Below, one piece after another: positions 40,734 to 49,383 of a DNA stretch of 64,000 nt; position 1 is the first letter of the stretch; each line of letters starts with the position of its first letter. The stretch lies in NCBI RefSeq assembly GCF_902499125.1, contig NZ_CABVPX010000019.1, forward strand, positions 62,001 to 126,000, written 5' to 3'. A model generated the notes under the pieces. The model was not told where the DNA came from. It searched no databases and saw nothing but the letters and a program-made list of their open reading frames with translations. A program made the translations under genes and the position numbers. Source of the stretch: Burkholderia arboris (GTDB lineage: Bacteria; Pseudomonadota; Gammaproteobacteria; Burkholderiales; Burkholderiaceae).

Positions 40734-41534
40734 ATGAAGACACTCGCCACGCTCGCCGGGGCCGCGCTGCTCTGCTGCGCCACCGCGCACGCGCAGACCG
40801 CCGCGGGCGCCGCCACGGCCGCGCCGGGCGCCGGTTCGCGACTCGACGACGTGCTCGCACGCGGCACGCTGCGCGTGTGCACGACGGGCGACTACAAGCC
40901 GTATTCGTACTACCGCCCGGATGGCCGTTTCGAGGGCATCGACATCGACATGGCCGAATCGCTCGCGAAGTCGCTCGGCGTGAAAACCGACCTCGTGAAG
41001 ACGAGCTGGCCGAACCTGACCGCCGATTTCGTCGCGAAATGTGACATCGCGGTGGGCGGCGTGTCGACGACGCTCGAGCGCCAGAAGCGCGTGTTCTTCA
41101 CGCAGCCGTACGTCGTCGACGGCAAGACGCCGATCGTGCGCTGCGCGGACGCCGACAAGTACCAGACCATCGCGCAGATCGACCGGCCCGAGACGCGTGT
41201 GATCGTGAATCCGGGCGGCACCAACGAGCGGTTCGCGAAGCAGTTCTTCACGCATGCGAACCTGACCGTCTATCCGGACAACGTGACGATCTTCAAGCAG
41301 ATCCTCGCGGGCAAGGCCGACGTGATGGTGACGGATGCATCCGAGACGCAACTGCAGCAAAAGCTGAATCCGGGGCTGTGCTCGGTGCATCCGGACAAGC
41401 CGTTCCAGTTCGGCGAGAAGGCGTACATGGTGCCGCGCGGCGATGTCGTGTTCCAGCAATACGTCGACCAGTGGCTCCATCTCGCGCTGTCGACCGGCGA
41501 ATACCAGGCGATCTCGGACAAGTGGCTGAAGTAA
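40734..41534 (+). CDS. Periplasmic PheC-like protein (cyclohexadienyl dehydratase or solute-binding protein)
   Basis: 266 residues with a signal peptide (MKTLATLAGAALLCCATAHA) and the family-3 solute-binding fold. Stretches such as LRVCTTGDYKPYSYYRPDG, VKTSWPNLTADFV, VGGVSTTLERQKRVFF, RVIVNPGGTNERFAKQF and YVDQWLHLALSTGEYQ closely follow Pseudomonas PheC, a periplasmic cyclohexadienyl dehydratase that evolved from binding proteins and makes phenylpyruvate or phenylalanine. Plain transport function cannot be excluded; no permease is adjacent. ATG 40734 has AAGGAGGAG. A complex hairpin follows the stop. Confidence 0.8.
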   Translation: MKTLATLAGAALLCCATAHAQTAAGAATAAPGAGSRLDDVLARGTLRVCTTGDYKPYSYYRPDGRFEGIDIDMAESLAKSLGVKTDLVKTSWPNLTADFVAKCDIAVGGVSTTLERQKRVFFTQPYVVDGKTPIVRCADADKYQTIAQIDRPETRVIVNPGGTNERFAKQFFTHANLTVYPDNVTIFKQILAGKADVMVTDASETQLQQKLNPGLCSVHPDKPFQFGEKAYMVPRGDVVFQQYVDQWLHLALSTGEYQAISDKWLK

Positions 41535-41545
41535 GCAGGCCCGCG

Positions 41546-41586
41546 CGCGGCGGCCGATAACGGGCACCGACCCCGTGGCCGCCGCG
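41546..41586 (+). terminator. Compound hairpin after the PheC-like gene
   Basis: CGCGGCGGCC (41546-41555) pairs with GGCCGCCGCG (41577-41586). Inside, after a GATA bulge, ACGGG (41560-41564) pairs with CCCGT (41572-41576). It starts 12 bases after the stop. There is no T-run. Confidence 0.6.
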
Positions 41587-41915
41587 GGCCGCAATCGTCA
41601 CGCGACGGCTGCGTTTGCGCCGCCGTTACATCTCGCCATCGCGCCACCGCAGCCCGCAACCGGCTCCAGACCACCGAATCGGCCGATCGGCCGACTTCCG
41701 CGCAGTCCGATCACGTTTCAAAATCTTTCTGACGAATGAATCGTCATGCACGGTATCGGTCATGCCGCGCACTTTCTCGCGTGAAAATCGGCAATTCATC
41801 GCGCCCGATACGCATGAAAAACGCATCGCGCGCATACCCTGAAAACGCTGCGGAAAATTTGAGTAAAAATGACCTTTTTCAGGACCCCGAAAACAGCAAA
41901 AAATCCCGGAAAGCC
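41587..41915. other. AT-rich intergenic stretch without a recognised gene
   Basis: About 330 bases with visibly lower GC than the genes around it, especially after 41710. Short A and T tracts are common, and a 6-bp dyad TGACGA-ATGAA-TCGTCA occurs near 41730. A minus-strand frame of 69 codons (41626-41835) is open, but its codon use is not convincing. It may hold the promoter of a plus-strand transcript ending at 42197. Confidence 0.4.
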
Positions 41916-41965
41916 TTATCTGGCGGGCGTTACAACCTGAAACACTTTGTTACCGCGACGGGTCA

Positions 41966-42130
41966 TTAATTCGCCCACAATGGCCTCAACGGTTTCAACA
42001 CGGATGCGGTCTCGTGTGCCAAGTGTGAGCGGACGCGAAGCGCTGCGAGCCAGTCGGTCACGTACCGAAGCCCTTCCGAGGGGCATCCCTGTTGGAGTCG
42101 TTTCCGGCCCCCCGCCGGATCCGGTTTCAT
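41966..42130 (-). CDS. Possible small protein, 54 residues
   Basis: An ATG at 42130 follows a good ribosome site, AGGAG, 7 bases upstream, and opens a 54-codon frame beginning MKPDPAGGRKRLQQG and ending LKPLRPLWAN. It is basic, with no membrane segment. Its stop overlaps the start of a 16-codon frame (TAATG, 41916-41966), which would be translationally coupled. I do not recognise either peptide. The same DNA folds into several hairpins on the plus strand and ends in a plus-strand terminator, so a non-coding RNA there is an alternative explanation. Confidence 0.35.
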   Translation of the reverse strand: MKPDPAGGRKRLQQGCPSEGLRYVTDWLAALRVRSHLAHETASVLKPLRPLWAN

Positions 42131-42197
42131 CTTTGGTCTCCTCGCGCTAACCCCGTAGCGTGTGGTTTTTAGCGGGCTAATAAGCCCGCTTTTTTTC
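42054..42197 (+). ncRNA. Candidate structured small RNA ending in an intrinsic terminator
   Basis: On the plus strand a row of hairpins, TCGGT-CACGT-ACCGA (42054-42068), GCCCTT-CCG-AGGGGC (42070-42084) and CCGGC-CCCCC-GCCGG (42104-42118), is followed by a terminator at 42171-42197. No plus-strand gene ends within 500 bases, so the terminator has no other obvious client. The 5' end is unknown and could be several hundred bases upstream. No known RNA family was recognised. Confidence 0.4.
42171..42197 (+). terminator. Intrinsic terminator, plus strand
   Basis: AGCGGGCT (42171-42178) and AGCCCGCT (42183-42190) pair perfectly around AATA and run into a T7 tract. On the minus strand the hairpin is followed by A residues, so it works only for plus-strand transcripts. 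Confidence 0.85.
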
Positions 42198-42255
42198 GTC
42201 CATCGAAAGCGTAACGGCCCGCAGGCCGCCACGTTTTTCCCGCCGCAATACCGCT

Positions 42256-43983
42256 TCAAGCGGTCTTCTGCACGTCGAGCTTCAGCTCCTCGATCATCCG
42301 GTCGCGCATCACGAACTTCTGCACCTTGCCCGTCACCGTCATCGGCAACTCGTCGACGAAGCGAATGTAGCGCGGAATCTTGTAGTGCGCGATCTGCCCG
42401 CTGCAAAACGCGCGCACGTCGTCTTCGGTCATCTGCTCGTCCGCGCGCAGCACGATCCACGCGCACAGCTCCTCGCCGTACTTCGCATCGGGCACGCCGA
42501 AGACCTGCGCACTCTGGATCTTCGGATGCCGGAACAGGAATTCCTCGATCTCGCGCGGGTAGACGTTCTCGCCGCCGCGAATCACCATGTCCTTCAGGCG
42601 GCCGACGATGTTGCAGTAGCCGTCCGCATCGAGCGTCGCGAGGTCGCCGGTGTGCATCCAGCCGTCGACCAGCACCTCGCGCGTCTTCGCGTCGTCGTCC
42701 CAGTAGCCGAGCATCACCGAATAGCCCTTCGTGCACAGCTCGCCCGTCGCGCCGACCGGTGCGATGTCGCCGCTCGCATCGACGATCTTCACTTCCAGGT
42801 GCGGCTGGATGCGGCCGACCGTCGTCGTGCGCTTCTCGAGCGGATCGTCGGTCGAACTCTGGAACGACACGGGGCTCGTCTCCGTCATCCCGTACGCGAT
42901 CGTGATCTCCGACAGATGCATCTGCGACACGACGCGCTTCATCGTCTCGATCGGGCACGGCGAACCGGCCATGATCCCGGTGCGCAGCGTCGACAGGTCG
43001 AACTTCGAAAACTCCGGATGATCGAGCTCCGCGATGAACATCGTCGGTACGCCGTGCAGCGCGGTGCAGCGCTCGCCGGCCACGGCCGCGAGCGTGGCGA
43101 CCGGGTCGAACGCCTCGCCCGGGAACACCATCGCCGCGCCCTTCGACACGCACGCGAGCACGGCCAGCACCATCCCGAAGCAGTGATACAGCGGCACGGG
43201 AATGCACAGCGTGTCCTGCTCGGTGAAGCGCATCGCGGTCGCGATCGAGCGCCCGTTGTTGACGACGTTGCGGTGCGTGAGCGTCGCGCCCTTCGGGCTG
43301 CCCGTCGTGCCGCTCGTGAACTGGATGTTGATCGGGTCGTTGGCCGTGAGCGTCGCGCCGATCGCATCGAGCAACGCGGGATCGACCGCCTGGCGGCCGC
43401 GCGTCATCACGTCCGCGAAGCGGAACATGCCGGCCGGCGCGACGTCGCCCATCGACACGACCGTGCGCAGGCTCGGCACGCGTGCCGCATGCAGGTCGCC
43501 CGGCGTCGCGCCCGCCAGTTCCGGCGCGATGGCCTGCAGCATCTCGACGTAGGCCGACGACTTGAAGCGTTCGGCCGTGATCACGGCCTTGCAGCCGACC
43601 TTGTTCAGCGCGTATTCGAGCTCGGCGAGCCGGTAGGCCGGATTCAGGTTCACGAGCACCGCGCCGATCCGCGCGGTCGCGAACTGCGTGAGCAGCCATT
43701 CGCTGCGATTCGGCGACCAGATGCCGACGCGGTCGCCCTTCACGATGCCGAGCGCGGCCAGCCCGGCCGCGAGCACGTCGATCTCGTTCGCGAACTCGCG
43801 CCAGGTCCAGCGCACCTGCTGTTCGCGGAACACGACGGCCGGACGATCCGGAAAGCGGCCGGCCGTGTCGAGCAGGAACCGGCCGATCGTCGCTTCGGAT
43901 AGCGGCACGTCGGTCGCGCCACGCACGTACGACAAGCCGTTCTCGGGCGCGATCAGCGCGCCCACGCCAAGGTCTGCTGCCAT
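42256..43983 (-). CDS. Acyl-CoA synthetase / AMP-dependent ligase
   Basis: 575-residue ANL-family enzyme that forms an acyl-CoA from a fatty or other carboxylic acid, ATP and CoA. The P-loop is IQFTSGTTGSPKGATLTHRN, the A5 motif YGMTETSPVSF, the A8 hinge GRLKDMVIRGGENVYPREIEEF, and the C-terminal lysine is in MTVTGKVQKF. The closest look-alikes are medium/long-chain FadD-like enzymes (FadD3/FadD35-like or YngI-like). ATG 43983 follows GGAG by 7 bases. It is a single gene; the gap to atpC holds the ATP synthase terminator. Confidence 0.92.
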   Translation of the reverse strand: MAADLGVGALIAPENGLSYVRGATDVPLSEATIGRFLLDTAGRFPDRPAVVFREQQVRWTWREFANEIDVLAAGLAALGIVKGDRVGIWSPNRSEWLLTQFATARIGAVLVNLNPAYRLAELEYALNKVGCKAVITAERFKSSAYVEMLQAIAPELAGATPGDLHAARVPSLRTVVSMGDVAPAGMFRFADVMTRGRQAVDPALLDAIGATLTANDPINIQFTSGTTGSPKGATLTHRNVVNNGRSIATAMRFTEQDTLCIPVPLYHCFGMVLAVLACVSKGAAMVFPGEAFDPVATLAAVAGERCTALHGVPTMFIAELDHPEFSKFDLSTLRTGIMAGSPCPIETMKRVVSQMHLSEITIAYGMTETSPVSFQSSTDDPLEKRTTTVGRIQPHLEVKIVDASGDIAPVGATGELCTKGYSVMLGYWDDDAKTREVLVDGWMHTGDLATLDADGYCNIVGRLKDMVIRGGENVYPREIEEFLFRHPKIQSAQVFGVPDAKYGEELCAWIVLRADEQMTEDDVRAFCSGQIAHYKIPRYIRFVDELPMTVTGKVQKFVMRDRMIEELKLDVQKTA

Positions 43984-44175
43984 GAATGTCTCCGTCCTTT
44001 TTTGTCTGATCGGCCCCGCGCGCGCCTGCTGCGCCCGCCTCCGCCGCCTGATCGCGACGGACAGCCTCACCGCGGATGATGCCGCGCTCCGCTGACGACA
44101 CTCTGACATCAATTCGCGGCGGACGGATGAAATAGCACGACCGGACGCAATGATCCGGCCCGCAATCCGCAGACG

Positions 44176-44202
44176 AAAAAAAAGCAGCCCGAAGGCTGCT
44201 TT
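44176..44202 (-). terminator. Intrinsic terminator of the ATP synthase operon
   Basis: On the minus strand, AAAGCAGCC and GGCTGCTTT pair around TTCG (44181-44202), a stable tetraloop stem, followed by a run of T residues at 44176-44180. It lies 25 bases after the atpC stop. Confidence 0.9.
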
Positions 44203-44226
44203 CTTTCGCGGGATACGCGGCGCGGC

Positions 44227-44652
44227 TTAGTGCCGGCTGCGGATCTTCGCCAGACGCTGGATCGCTTCGAGCTGCGCCATCGCGGTCGCGAGCTCGGATT
44301 GCGCCTTCGCGAGGTCGAGATCCGACTTCGCGTTCTGCAGCGTTTCCTCGGCACGCTTGCGCGCTTCCTCGGCTTTCGCCGCGTCGAGGTCCTTGCCGCG
44401 GATCGCGGTATCGGCGAGCACCGTCACGGCGCCCGGCTGCACTTCGAGAATGCCGCCCGCGACGAACACGAATTCGTCGTTGCCGCCCTCGACTTCGATG
44501 CGCACCGCACCCGGACGAATCCGCGTGATCAGCGGCGTGTGGCCCGGCAGAATACCCAGCTCACCCGTTTCGCCCGGCAGCGCGACGAATTTCGCCTCGC
44601 CCGAGAAGATCTGCTCTTCCGCGCTGACGACGTCTACTTTGATGGTTGCCAT
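44227..44652 (-). CDS. atpC: F1 ATP synthase subunit epsilon
   Basis: 141 residues. The N-terminal beta sandwich (IKVDVVSAEEQIFSGEAKFVALPGETGELGILPGHTPLITRI) sits on the gamma subunit and c ring, and the C-terminal two-helix arm (AKAEEARKRAEETLQNAKSD onward) can extend to inhibit ATP hydrolysis. Last gene of the operon, 148 bases after atpD; that gap carries three related hairpins. ATG 44652 is followed by the usual MATIKVDVVS start, and a GGAGTCC site lies upstream. Confidence 0.96.
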   Translation of the reverse strand: MATIKVDVVSAEEQIFSGEAKFVALPGETGELGILPGHTPLITRIRPGAVRIEVEGGNDEFVFVAGGILEVQPGAVTVLADTAIRGKDLDAAKAEEARKRAEETLQNAKSDLDLAKAQSELATAMAQLEAIQRLAKIRSRH

Positions 44653-44665
44653 ATGGACTCCTGTC

Positions 44666-44699
44666 GGCGGGAGTGAGTGCTTTGGCACTTGCTCCCGCC
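44666..44699. repeat. Intergenic hairpin repeat, copy A (atpD-atpC)
   Basis: 15-base arms GGCGGGAGTGAGTGC (44666-44680) and GCACTTGCTCCCGCC (44685-44699) around the loop TTTG, with two G-T-type mismatches. It is the most divergent member of a family of four that share the 15-4-15 layout. Confidence 0.7.
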
Positions 44700-44712
44700 C
44701 CATGCCGCAGTT

Positions 44713-44746
44713 GGCAAGCGTTAGCGCTTCGGCGCTTACTCTTGCC
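44713..44746. repeat. Intergenic hairpin repeat, copy B (atpD-atpC)
   Basis: GGCAAGCGTTAGCGC (44713-44727), loop TTCG, GCGCTTACTCTTGCC (44732-44746); 13 of 15 positions pair. The core TTAGCGC ... GCGCTTACTC is shared with copy D. Confidence 0.75.
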
Positions 44747-44761
44747 CTGCGGCGGTCGACG

Positions 44762-44787
44762 GGAGCAAGCGCTTCAGCGCTTACTCC
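44762..44787. repeat. Intergenic hairpin repeat, copy C (atpD-atpC)
   Basis: GGAGCAAGCGC, loop TTCA, GCGCTTACTCC. The inner core AAGCGC-TTCA-GCGCTTACTC matches copies B and D. It ends 14 bases before the atpD stop codon region on the other side. Confidence 0.7.
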
Positions 44788-44800
44788 GATCCCGTGACCC

Positions 44801-46195
44801 TTACTGGATCTTCTTGGCCTTTTCGAAGGCTTCGTCGATCGTGCCGACCATGTAGAACGCCTGTTCCGGCAGGTGGTCGCACTCGCCGTCGACGATCATC
44901 TTGAAGCCGCGGATCGTTTCCTTCAGCGGCACGTACTTGCCCGGCGAGCCCGTGAACACTTCAGCAACGTGGAACGGCTGCGACAGGAAACGCTGGATCT
45001 TACGTGCGCGCGCGACCGACAGCTTGTCTTCCGGCGACAGTTCGTCCATGCCCAGAATCGCGATGATGTCGCGCAGTTCCTTGTAGCGCTGCAGCGTCTG
45101 CTGAACGCGACGGGTGATCGAGTAGTGCTCTTCACCGATCACGTTCGGGTCGATCTGGCGCGACGTCGAGTCGAGCGGGTCGACCGCCGGGTAGATACCC
45201 AGCGAAGCGATGTCACGCGACAGAACGACGGTTGCGTCCAGGTGGCCGAAGGTCGTAGCCGGCGACGGGTCGGTCAAGTCATCCGCAGGGACGTACACGG
45301 CCTGAACCGACGTAATCGAGCCCTTCTTGGTCGACGTGATGCGCTCTTGCAGCTTGCCCATTTCTTCAGCCAGCGTCGGCTGATAGCCCACTGCCGACGG
45401 CATACGGCCGAGCAGTGCCGACACTTCGGTACCGGCCAGCGTGAAACGGTAGATGTTGTCGACGAAGAACAGCACGTCGAGGCCTTCGTCACGGAAGTGC
45501 TCGGCCATCGTCAGGCCGGTCAGCGCGACGCGCAGACGGTTGCCCGGCGGCTCGTTCATCTGGCCGTACACCAGCGCGACCTTGTCGAGGACGTTCGAGT
45601 CCTTCATTTCGTGATAGAAGTCGTTCCCTTCACGGGTACGCTCGCCCACGCCCGCGAACACGGAGTAACCGCCGTGTTCCTTCGCGATGTTGTTGATGAG
45701 CTCCATCATGTTGACGGTCTTGCCCACGCCAGCACCGCCGAACAGGCCAACCTTGCCGCCCTTTGCGAACGGGCAGATCAGGTCGATAACCTTGATACCC
45801 GTTTCGAGCAGTTCGGTCGACGGCGACAGTTCGTCGAACGCCGGAGCCTTCTGGTGGATCGAACGCGTCACATCGCTTTCGATCGGGCCCGCTTCATCGA
45901 TCGGACGGCCGAGGACGTCCATGATCCGGCCGAGGGTCGGCTTGCCGACCGGCACCGAGATCGGCTTTGCCGTGTTCTTCACGGTCAGGCCGCGGCGCAG
46001 GCCGTCGGATGCACCCAGACAAATGGTACGGACCACGCCGTCGCCCAGCTGCTGCTGGACTTCGAGCGTCAGTTCCGAGCCATCGAGAATAAGCGCGTCG
46101 TAGATCTTCGGCATGCTGTCGCGCGGGAATTCCACGTCGATAACGGCGCCGATGCACTGTACGATCTTGCCTTCTACCAAAGCAGCAGTACTCAT
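44801..46195 (-). CDS. atpD: F1 ATP synthase subunit beta
   Basis: 464-residue catalytic subunit. The P-loop is [15 protein letters not shown], the catalytic Glu lies in GERTREGND, and the signature [11 protein letters not shown] is at about 340. Works with alpha in the alternating hexamer that makes ATP. It lies between atpG (66-base gap) and atpC. Normal length and sequence for beta-proteobacteria. Confidence 0.98.
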
Positions 46196-46261
46196 CGCTT
46201 TTCCTTTAAATACCTGATTCTTTACTCGCGCAAAGGCGCAGTTGTCGTCCCGGGCGCGCGC

Positions 46262-47137
46262 TTAAACAGCGGCTGCGCCGCCGACGATCTCCGACAGTTC
46301 TTTCGTGATCGCGGCCTGACGGCTCTTGTTGTACACGAGCTGCAGTTCGCTGATCACCGTCTTCGCGTTGTCGGACGCGGCCTTCATCGCGACCATGCGC
46401 GCCGATTGCTCGGACGCCATGTTTTCCGCGACGGCCTGGTACACCAGCGCCTCGACGTAACGCACGAGCAGTTCGTCGACGACTGCCTGCGCGTCCGGCT
46501 CGTAGATGTAGTCCCACGACGTGGCCGGCGTACCGTCATCGGCTTCGAAGTGTTCCGACGACAGCGGCAACAGCTGCTCGATCACGGCTTCCTGCTTCAT
46601 CGTGTTGACGAAGCGCGTGTAAGCGATATAAACCGCCGACAGCTTGCCTTCCGAGTACAGATCGAGCTGCGTCTTCACGGCGCCGATCAGCTTGTCCAGA
46701 TGCGGGGTGTCGCCGAGGTGCACGACCTGCGACAGCACCTTCGCGCCGAAGCGGTTCAGGAACCCGAGGCCCTTGCTACCGATCGCGGTGGCTTCGACCT
46801 TCTGGCCCTTCTCTTCCAGCTCCTTGAACTTCTGAATCGTCGCACGCAGCACGTTGGTGTTCAAACCGCCGCACAGACCCTTGTCCGTCGTGACGAGAAT
46901 GATGCCGGCCGTGTTCGCGCCGTCGTTTGCCACCATGAACGGGTGGCGGTACTCCGGGTTCGCACGGCTCATGTGCGCGGCGATGGCACGGACCTTGTCT
47001 GCATACGGACGAGCGGCGCGCATGCGTTCCTGCGCGCGACGCATCTTCGATGCGGCCACCATCTCCATCGCCTTCGTGATCTTGCGCGTGTTCTGCACGC
47101 TCTTGATCTTGCCGCGAATTTCCTTCATTCCAGCCAT
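46262..47137 (-). CDS. atpG: F1 ATP synthase subunit gamma
   Basis: 291 residues forming the central rotor shaft. The N-terminal helix MAGMKEIRGKIKSVQNTRKITKAMEMVAASKM and the C-terminal helix (ENMASEQSARMVAMKAASDNAKTVI) make the coiled coil inside the alpha-beta hexamer; TTDKGLCGGLN is in the Rossmann-like middle part. ATG 47137 gives the family N-terminus, and a GGAG site stands upstream. The 118-base gap to atpA holds hairpin copy D. Confidence 0.97.
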   Translation of the reverse strand: MAGMKEIRGKIKSVQNTRKITKAMEMVAASKMRRAQERMRAARPYADKVRAIAAHMSRANPEYRHPFMVANDGANTAGIILVTTDKGLCGGLNTNVLRATIQKFKELEEKGQKVEATAIGSKGLGFLNRFGAKVLSQVVHLGDTPHLDKLIGAVKTQLDLYSEGKLSAVYIAYTRFVNTMKQEAVIEQLLPLSSEHFEADDGTPATSWDYIYEPDAQAVVDELLVRYVEALVYQAVAENMASEQSARMVAMKAASDNAKTVISELQLVYNKSRQAAITKELSEIVGGAAAV

Positions 47138-47152
47138 AGCTTGCTCCTTTGC

Positions 47153-47186
47153 GCCCCGAGTTAGCGCTTTAGCGCTTACTCGGGGC
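47153..47186. repeat. Intergenic hairpin repeat, copy D (atpA-atpG)
   Basis: GCCCCGAGTTAGCGC (47153-47167), loop TTTA, GCGCTTACTCGGGGC (47172-47186); 14 of 15 positions pair. It has the same core as copies B and C but different outer arms that are still complementary to each other, a sign of compensatory change. Confidence 0.8.
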
Positions 47187-47255
47187 TCATGCATCGCTCA
47201 CCGAAGCGGCGCGGGCGCCTCAGCACCCGCGCGGCCTCAGTGTGTCACTCGCGGA

Positions 47256-48797
47256 TCAATAGGCACCGGACTTCTTGAAGGATTCGATCGCCGAGCGCAG
47301 TGCGCCTTCGTCGTCCTTCGAGAGATCCTTGGTGTCTTCGATGCGCTTGATGAGGTCAGCGTGGCTGGTCTTCAGGTTTTCGCGCAGGCCCTTCTCGAAC
47401 GACAGCACTTGCTTGACGTCGAGGTCGTCGAGGTAGCCGTTGTTCGCGGCGTACAGCGACACGGCCAGTTCCCAGACCTGCAGCGGCTGGTACTGCGGCT
47501 GCTTCAGCAGTTCCGTCACGCGGCGGCCGCGCTCGAGCTGCTTGCGGGTCGCTTCGTCGAGGTCCGATGCGAACTGCGCGAATGCGGCCAGTTCACGGTA
47601 CTGCGCGAGGTCGGTACGGATACCGCCCGACAGCTTCTTCACGACCTTCGTCTGAGCGGCGCCACCGACTCGCGACACCGACACGCCGGCGTTGATTGCC
47701 GGGCGGATGCCTGCGTTGAACAGGTCGGTTTCCAGGAAGATCTGGCCGTCGGTAATCGAGATCACGTTCGTCGGAACGAACGCGGTCACGTCGCCAGCCT
47801 GCGTTTCGATGACCGGCAGTGCCGTCAGCGAACCGCTCTTGCCCTTCACTTCACCGTTCGTGAACTTCTCGACGTACTCTTCCGACACGCGAGCCGCACG
47901 CTCCAGCAGACGCGAGTGCAGATAGAACACGTCGCCCGGGTACGCTTCACGGCCCGGCGGGCGGCGCAGCAGCAGCGAGATCTGACGGTATGCCCAGGCT
48001 TGCTTGGTCAAGTCGTCATAAATGATCAGCGCGTCTTGGCCACGGTCGCGGAAGTATTCGCCCATCGTGCAGCCGGCGTACGGTGCGAGGTACTGCATCG
48101 CAGCCGAATCCGATGCCGAAGCAGCGACGACGATCGTGTATTCCATCGCGCCCGTTTCTTCGAGCTTGCGAACCACGTTCATGATCGACGAAGCCTTCTG
48201 GCCGATCGCGACGTAGATACAGATCAGGTCCTTGCCCTTCTGGTTGATGATCGCGTCGAGCGCCACTGCGGTCTTGCCGCACTGACGGTCGCCGATGATC
48301 AGCTCACGCTGGCCACGGCCGATCGGCACCATCGCGTCGATCGACTTGATGCCCGTCTGCACCGGCTGCGACACCGACTTACGCCAGATCACGCCCGGGG
48401 CGATCTTTTCGATCGCGTCGGTCAGCTTGGCGTTGACCGGGCCCTTGCCGTCGATCGGGTTGCCGAGCGCATCGACCACGCGGCCGACGAGTTCCGGACC
48501 AACCGGGACTTCGAGAATGCGGCCCGTCGTCTTGACGATGTCGCCTTCCGAGATGTGTTCGTATTCGCCGAGAATCACCGCGCCGACCGAGTCGCGCTCG
48601 AGGTTCAGCGCGAGACCGAACGTGTTGCCCGGAAACTCGAGCATTTCGCCCTGCATCACGTCCGACAGGCCGTGGATACGCACGATACCGTCGGTCACGG
48701 AGATCACGGTGCCCTGGTTGCGAACGTCTGCGCTCGCTTCAAGGCCCTGGATCCGGCTCTTGATCAGCTCGCTGATCTCAGAGGGATTGAGTTGCAT
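47256..48797 (-). CDS. atpA: F1 ATP synthase subunit alpha
   Basis: 513 residues, the usual length. The non-catalytic nucleotide site has the alpha-type P-loop GDRQCGKTAVALDAI (about 169-183), with Gln in place of the beta subunit's catalytic Glu. PAINAGVSVSRVGGAAQ is the arginine-finger signature near 365-380. N-terminal QLNPSEISELIKSRI contacts delta. It lies between atpH and atpG in the conserved order. Confidence 0.98.
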   Translation of the reverse strand: MQLNPSEISELIKSRIQGLEASADVRNQGTVISVTDGIVRIHGLSDVMQGEMLEFPGNTFGLALNLERDSVGAVILGEYEHISEGDIVKTTGRILEVPVGPELVGRVVDALGNPIDGKGPVNAKLTDAIEKIAPGVIWRKSVSQPVQTGIKSIDAMVPIGRGQRELIIGDRQCGKTAVALDAIINQKGKDLICIYVAIGQKASSIMNVVRKLEETGAMEYTIVVAASASDSAAMQYLAPYAGCTMGEYFRDRGQDALIIYDDLTKQAWAYRQISLLLRRPPGREAYPGDVFYLHSRLLERAARVSEEYVEKFTNGEVKGKSGSLTALPVIETQAGDVTAFVPTNVISITDGQIFLETDLFNAGIRPAINAGVSVSRVGGAAQTKVVKKLSGGIRTDLAQYRELAAFAQFASDLDEATRKQLERGRRVTELLKQPQYQPLQVWELAVSLYAANNGYLDDLDVKQVLSFEKGLRENLKTSHADLIKRIEDTKDLSKDDEGALRSAIESFKKSGAY

Positions 48798-48841
48798 TAT
48801 TCGCTCCTGATAGTCAATTCTGTTGCGTGCCGGCGTGGCGC

Positions 48842-49381
48842 TCAGGCGGTCAAGGCAGCCTGCATCGATGCGAGGCGCGCGCGAACCGAGGTGTCGAGCA
48901 CTTCGTCGCCGACCGTCACGCGCACGCCGCCGATCAGCGACGAATCGACTTCGACCGTCGGTTTCAGCTTGCGCTTGAACTTGCGTTCGAGGCCCGAGAC
49001 GAGACTGTCGAGATCCGCGCCGTTCAGCGGGAACGCGCTCACGATCTCGGCGTCGGCTGCACCTTCACGTTCGTTCTTGAGCGCCTCGAACTGCTCGGCA
49101 ATTTCCGGCAGCAGCGCGATGCGATGATTGTCGACCAGCATCTGCACGAAGTTCTTCGCTTCGGCGCCAGCCCCGAGCGGCGACTTCACCGCAGCAAGCA
49201 GCAACTCGGCTACTTGCGTGCGCGTCACCTTCGGGCTCGACGCGACCGACAGCACTTCCGGCAGACGCGCAACCTGGGCCAGCTCTTGCACGAGCGTGGA
49301 CCAGGCGGCGATGTCACCGCCCTCGGCCACGCGGAACAGCGCTTCTGCGTAAGGGCGGGCGATGGTTGCAAGTTCGGCCAT
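48842..49381 (-). CDS. atpH: F1 ATP synthase subunit delta
   Basis: 179-residue stator subunit that joins the b dimer to the top of F1. The N-terminal six-helix bundle begins ELATIARPYAEALFRVA, and the C-terminal signature IGGVRVTVGDEVLDTSVRARLASMQAALTA is diagnostic. Its ATG at 49381 overlaps the end of atpF almost directly (2-base gap), so translation is coupled. Confidence 0.97.
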   Translation of the reverse strand: MAELATIARPYAEALFRVAEGGDIAAWSTLVQELAQVARLPEVLSVASSPKVTRTQVAELLLAAVKSPLGAGAEAKNFVQMLVDNHRIALLPEIAEQFEALKNEREGAADAEIVSAFPLNGADLDSLVSGLERKFKRKLKPTVEVDSSLIGGVRVTVGDEVLDTSVRARLASMQAALTA

Positions 49382-49383
49382 GA

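Noticed and set aside
41626..41835. 69-codon minus-strand frame with the start MTDTVHDDSF inside it
   Set aside because: No good ribosome site, mixed codon use and no link to a neighbour; kept only as part of the intergenic description.
41880..42197. 6S RNA in the hemE-acyl-CoA synthetase gap
   Set aside because: The long central-bubble rod of 6S cannot be drawn, and the usual neighbours (zapA, ygfA) are absent.
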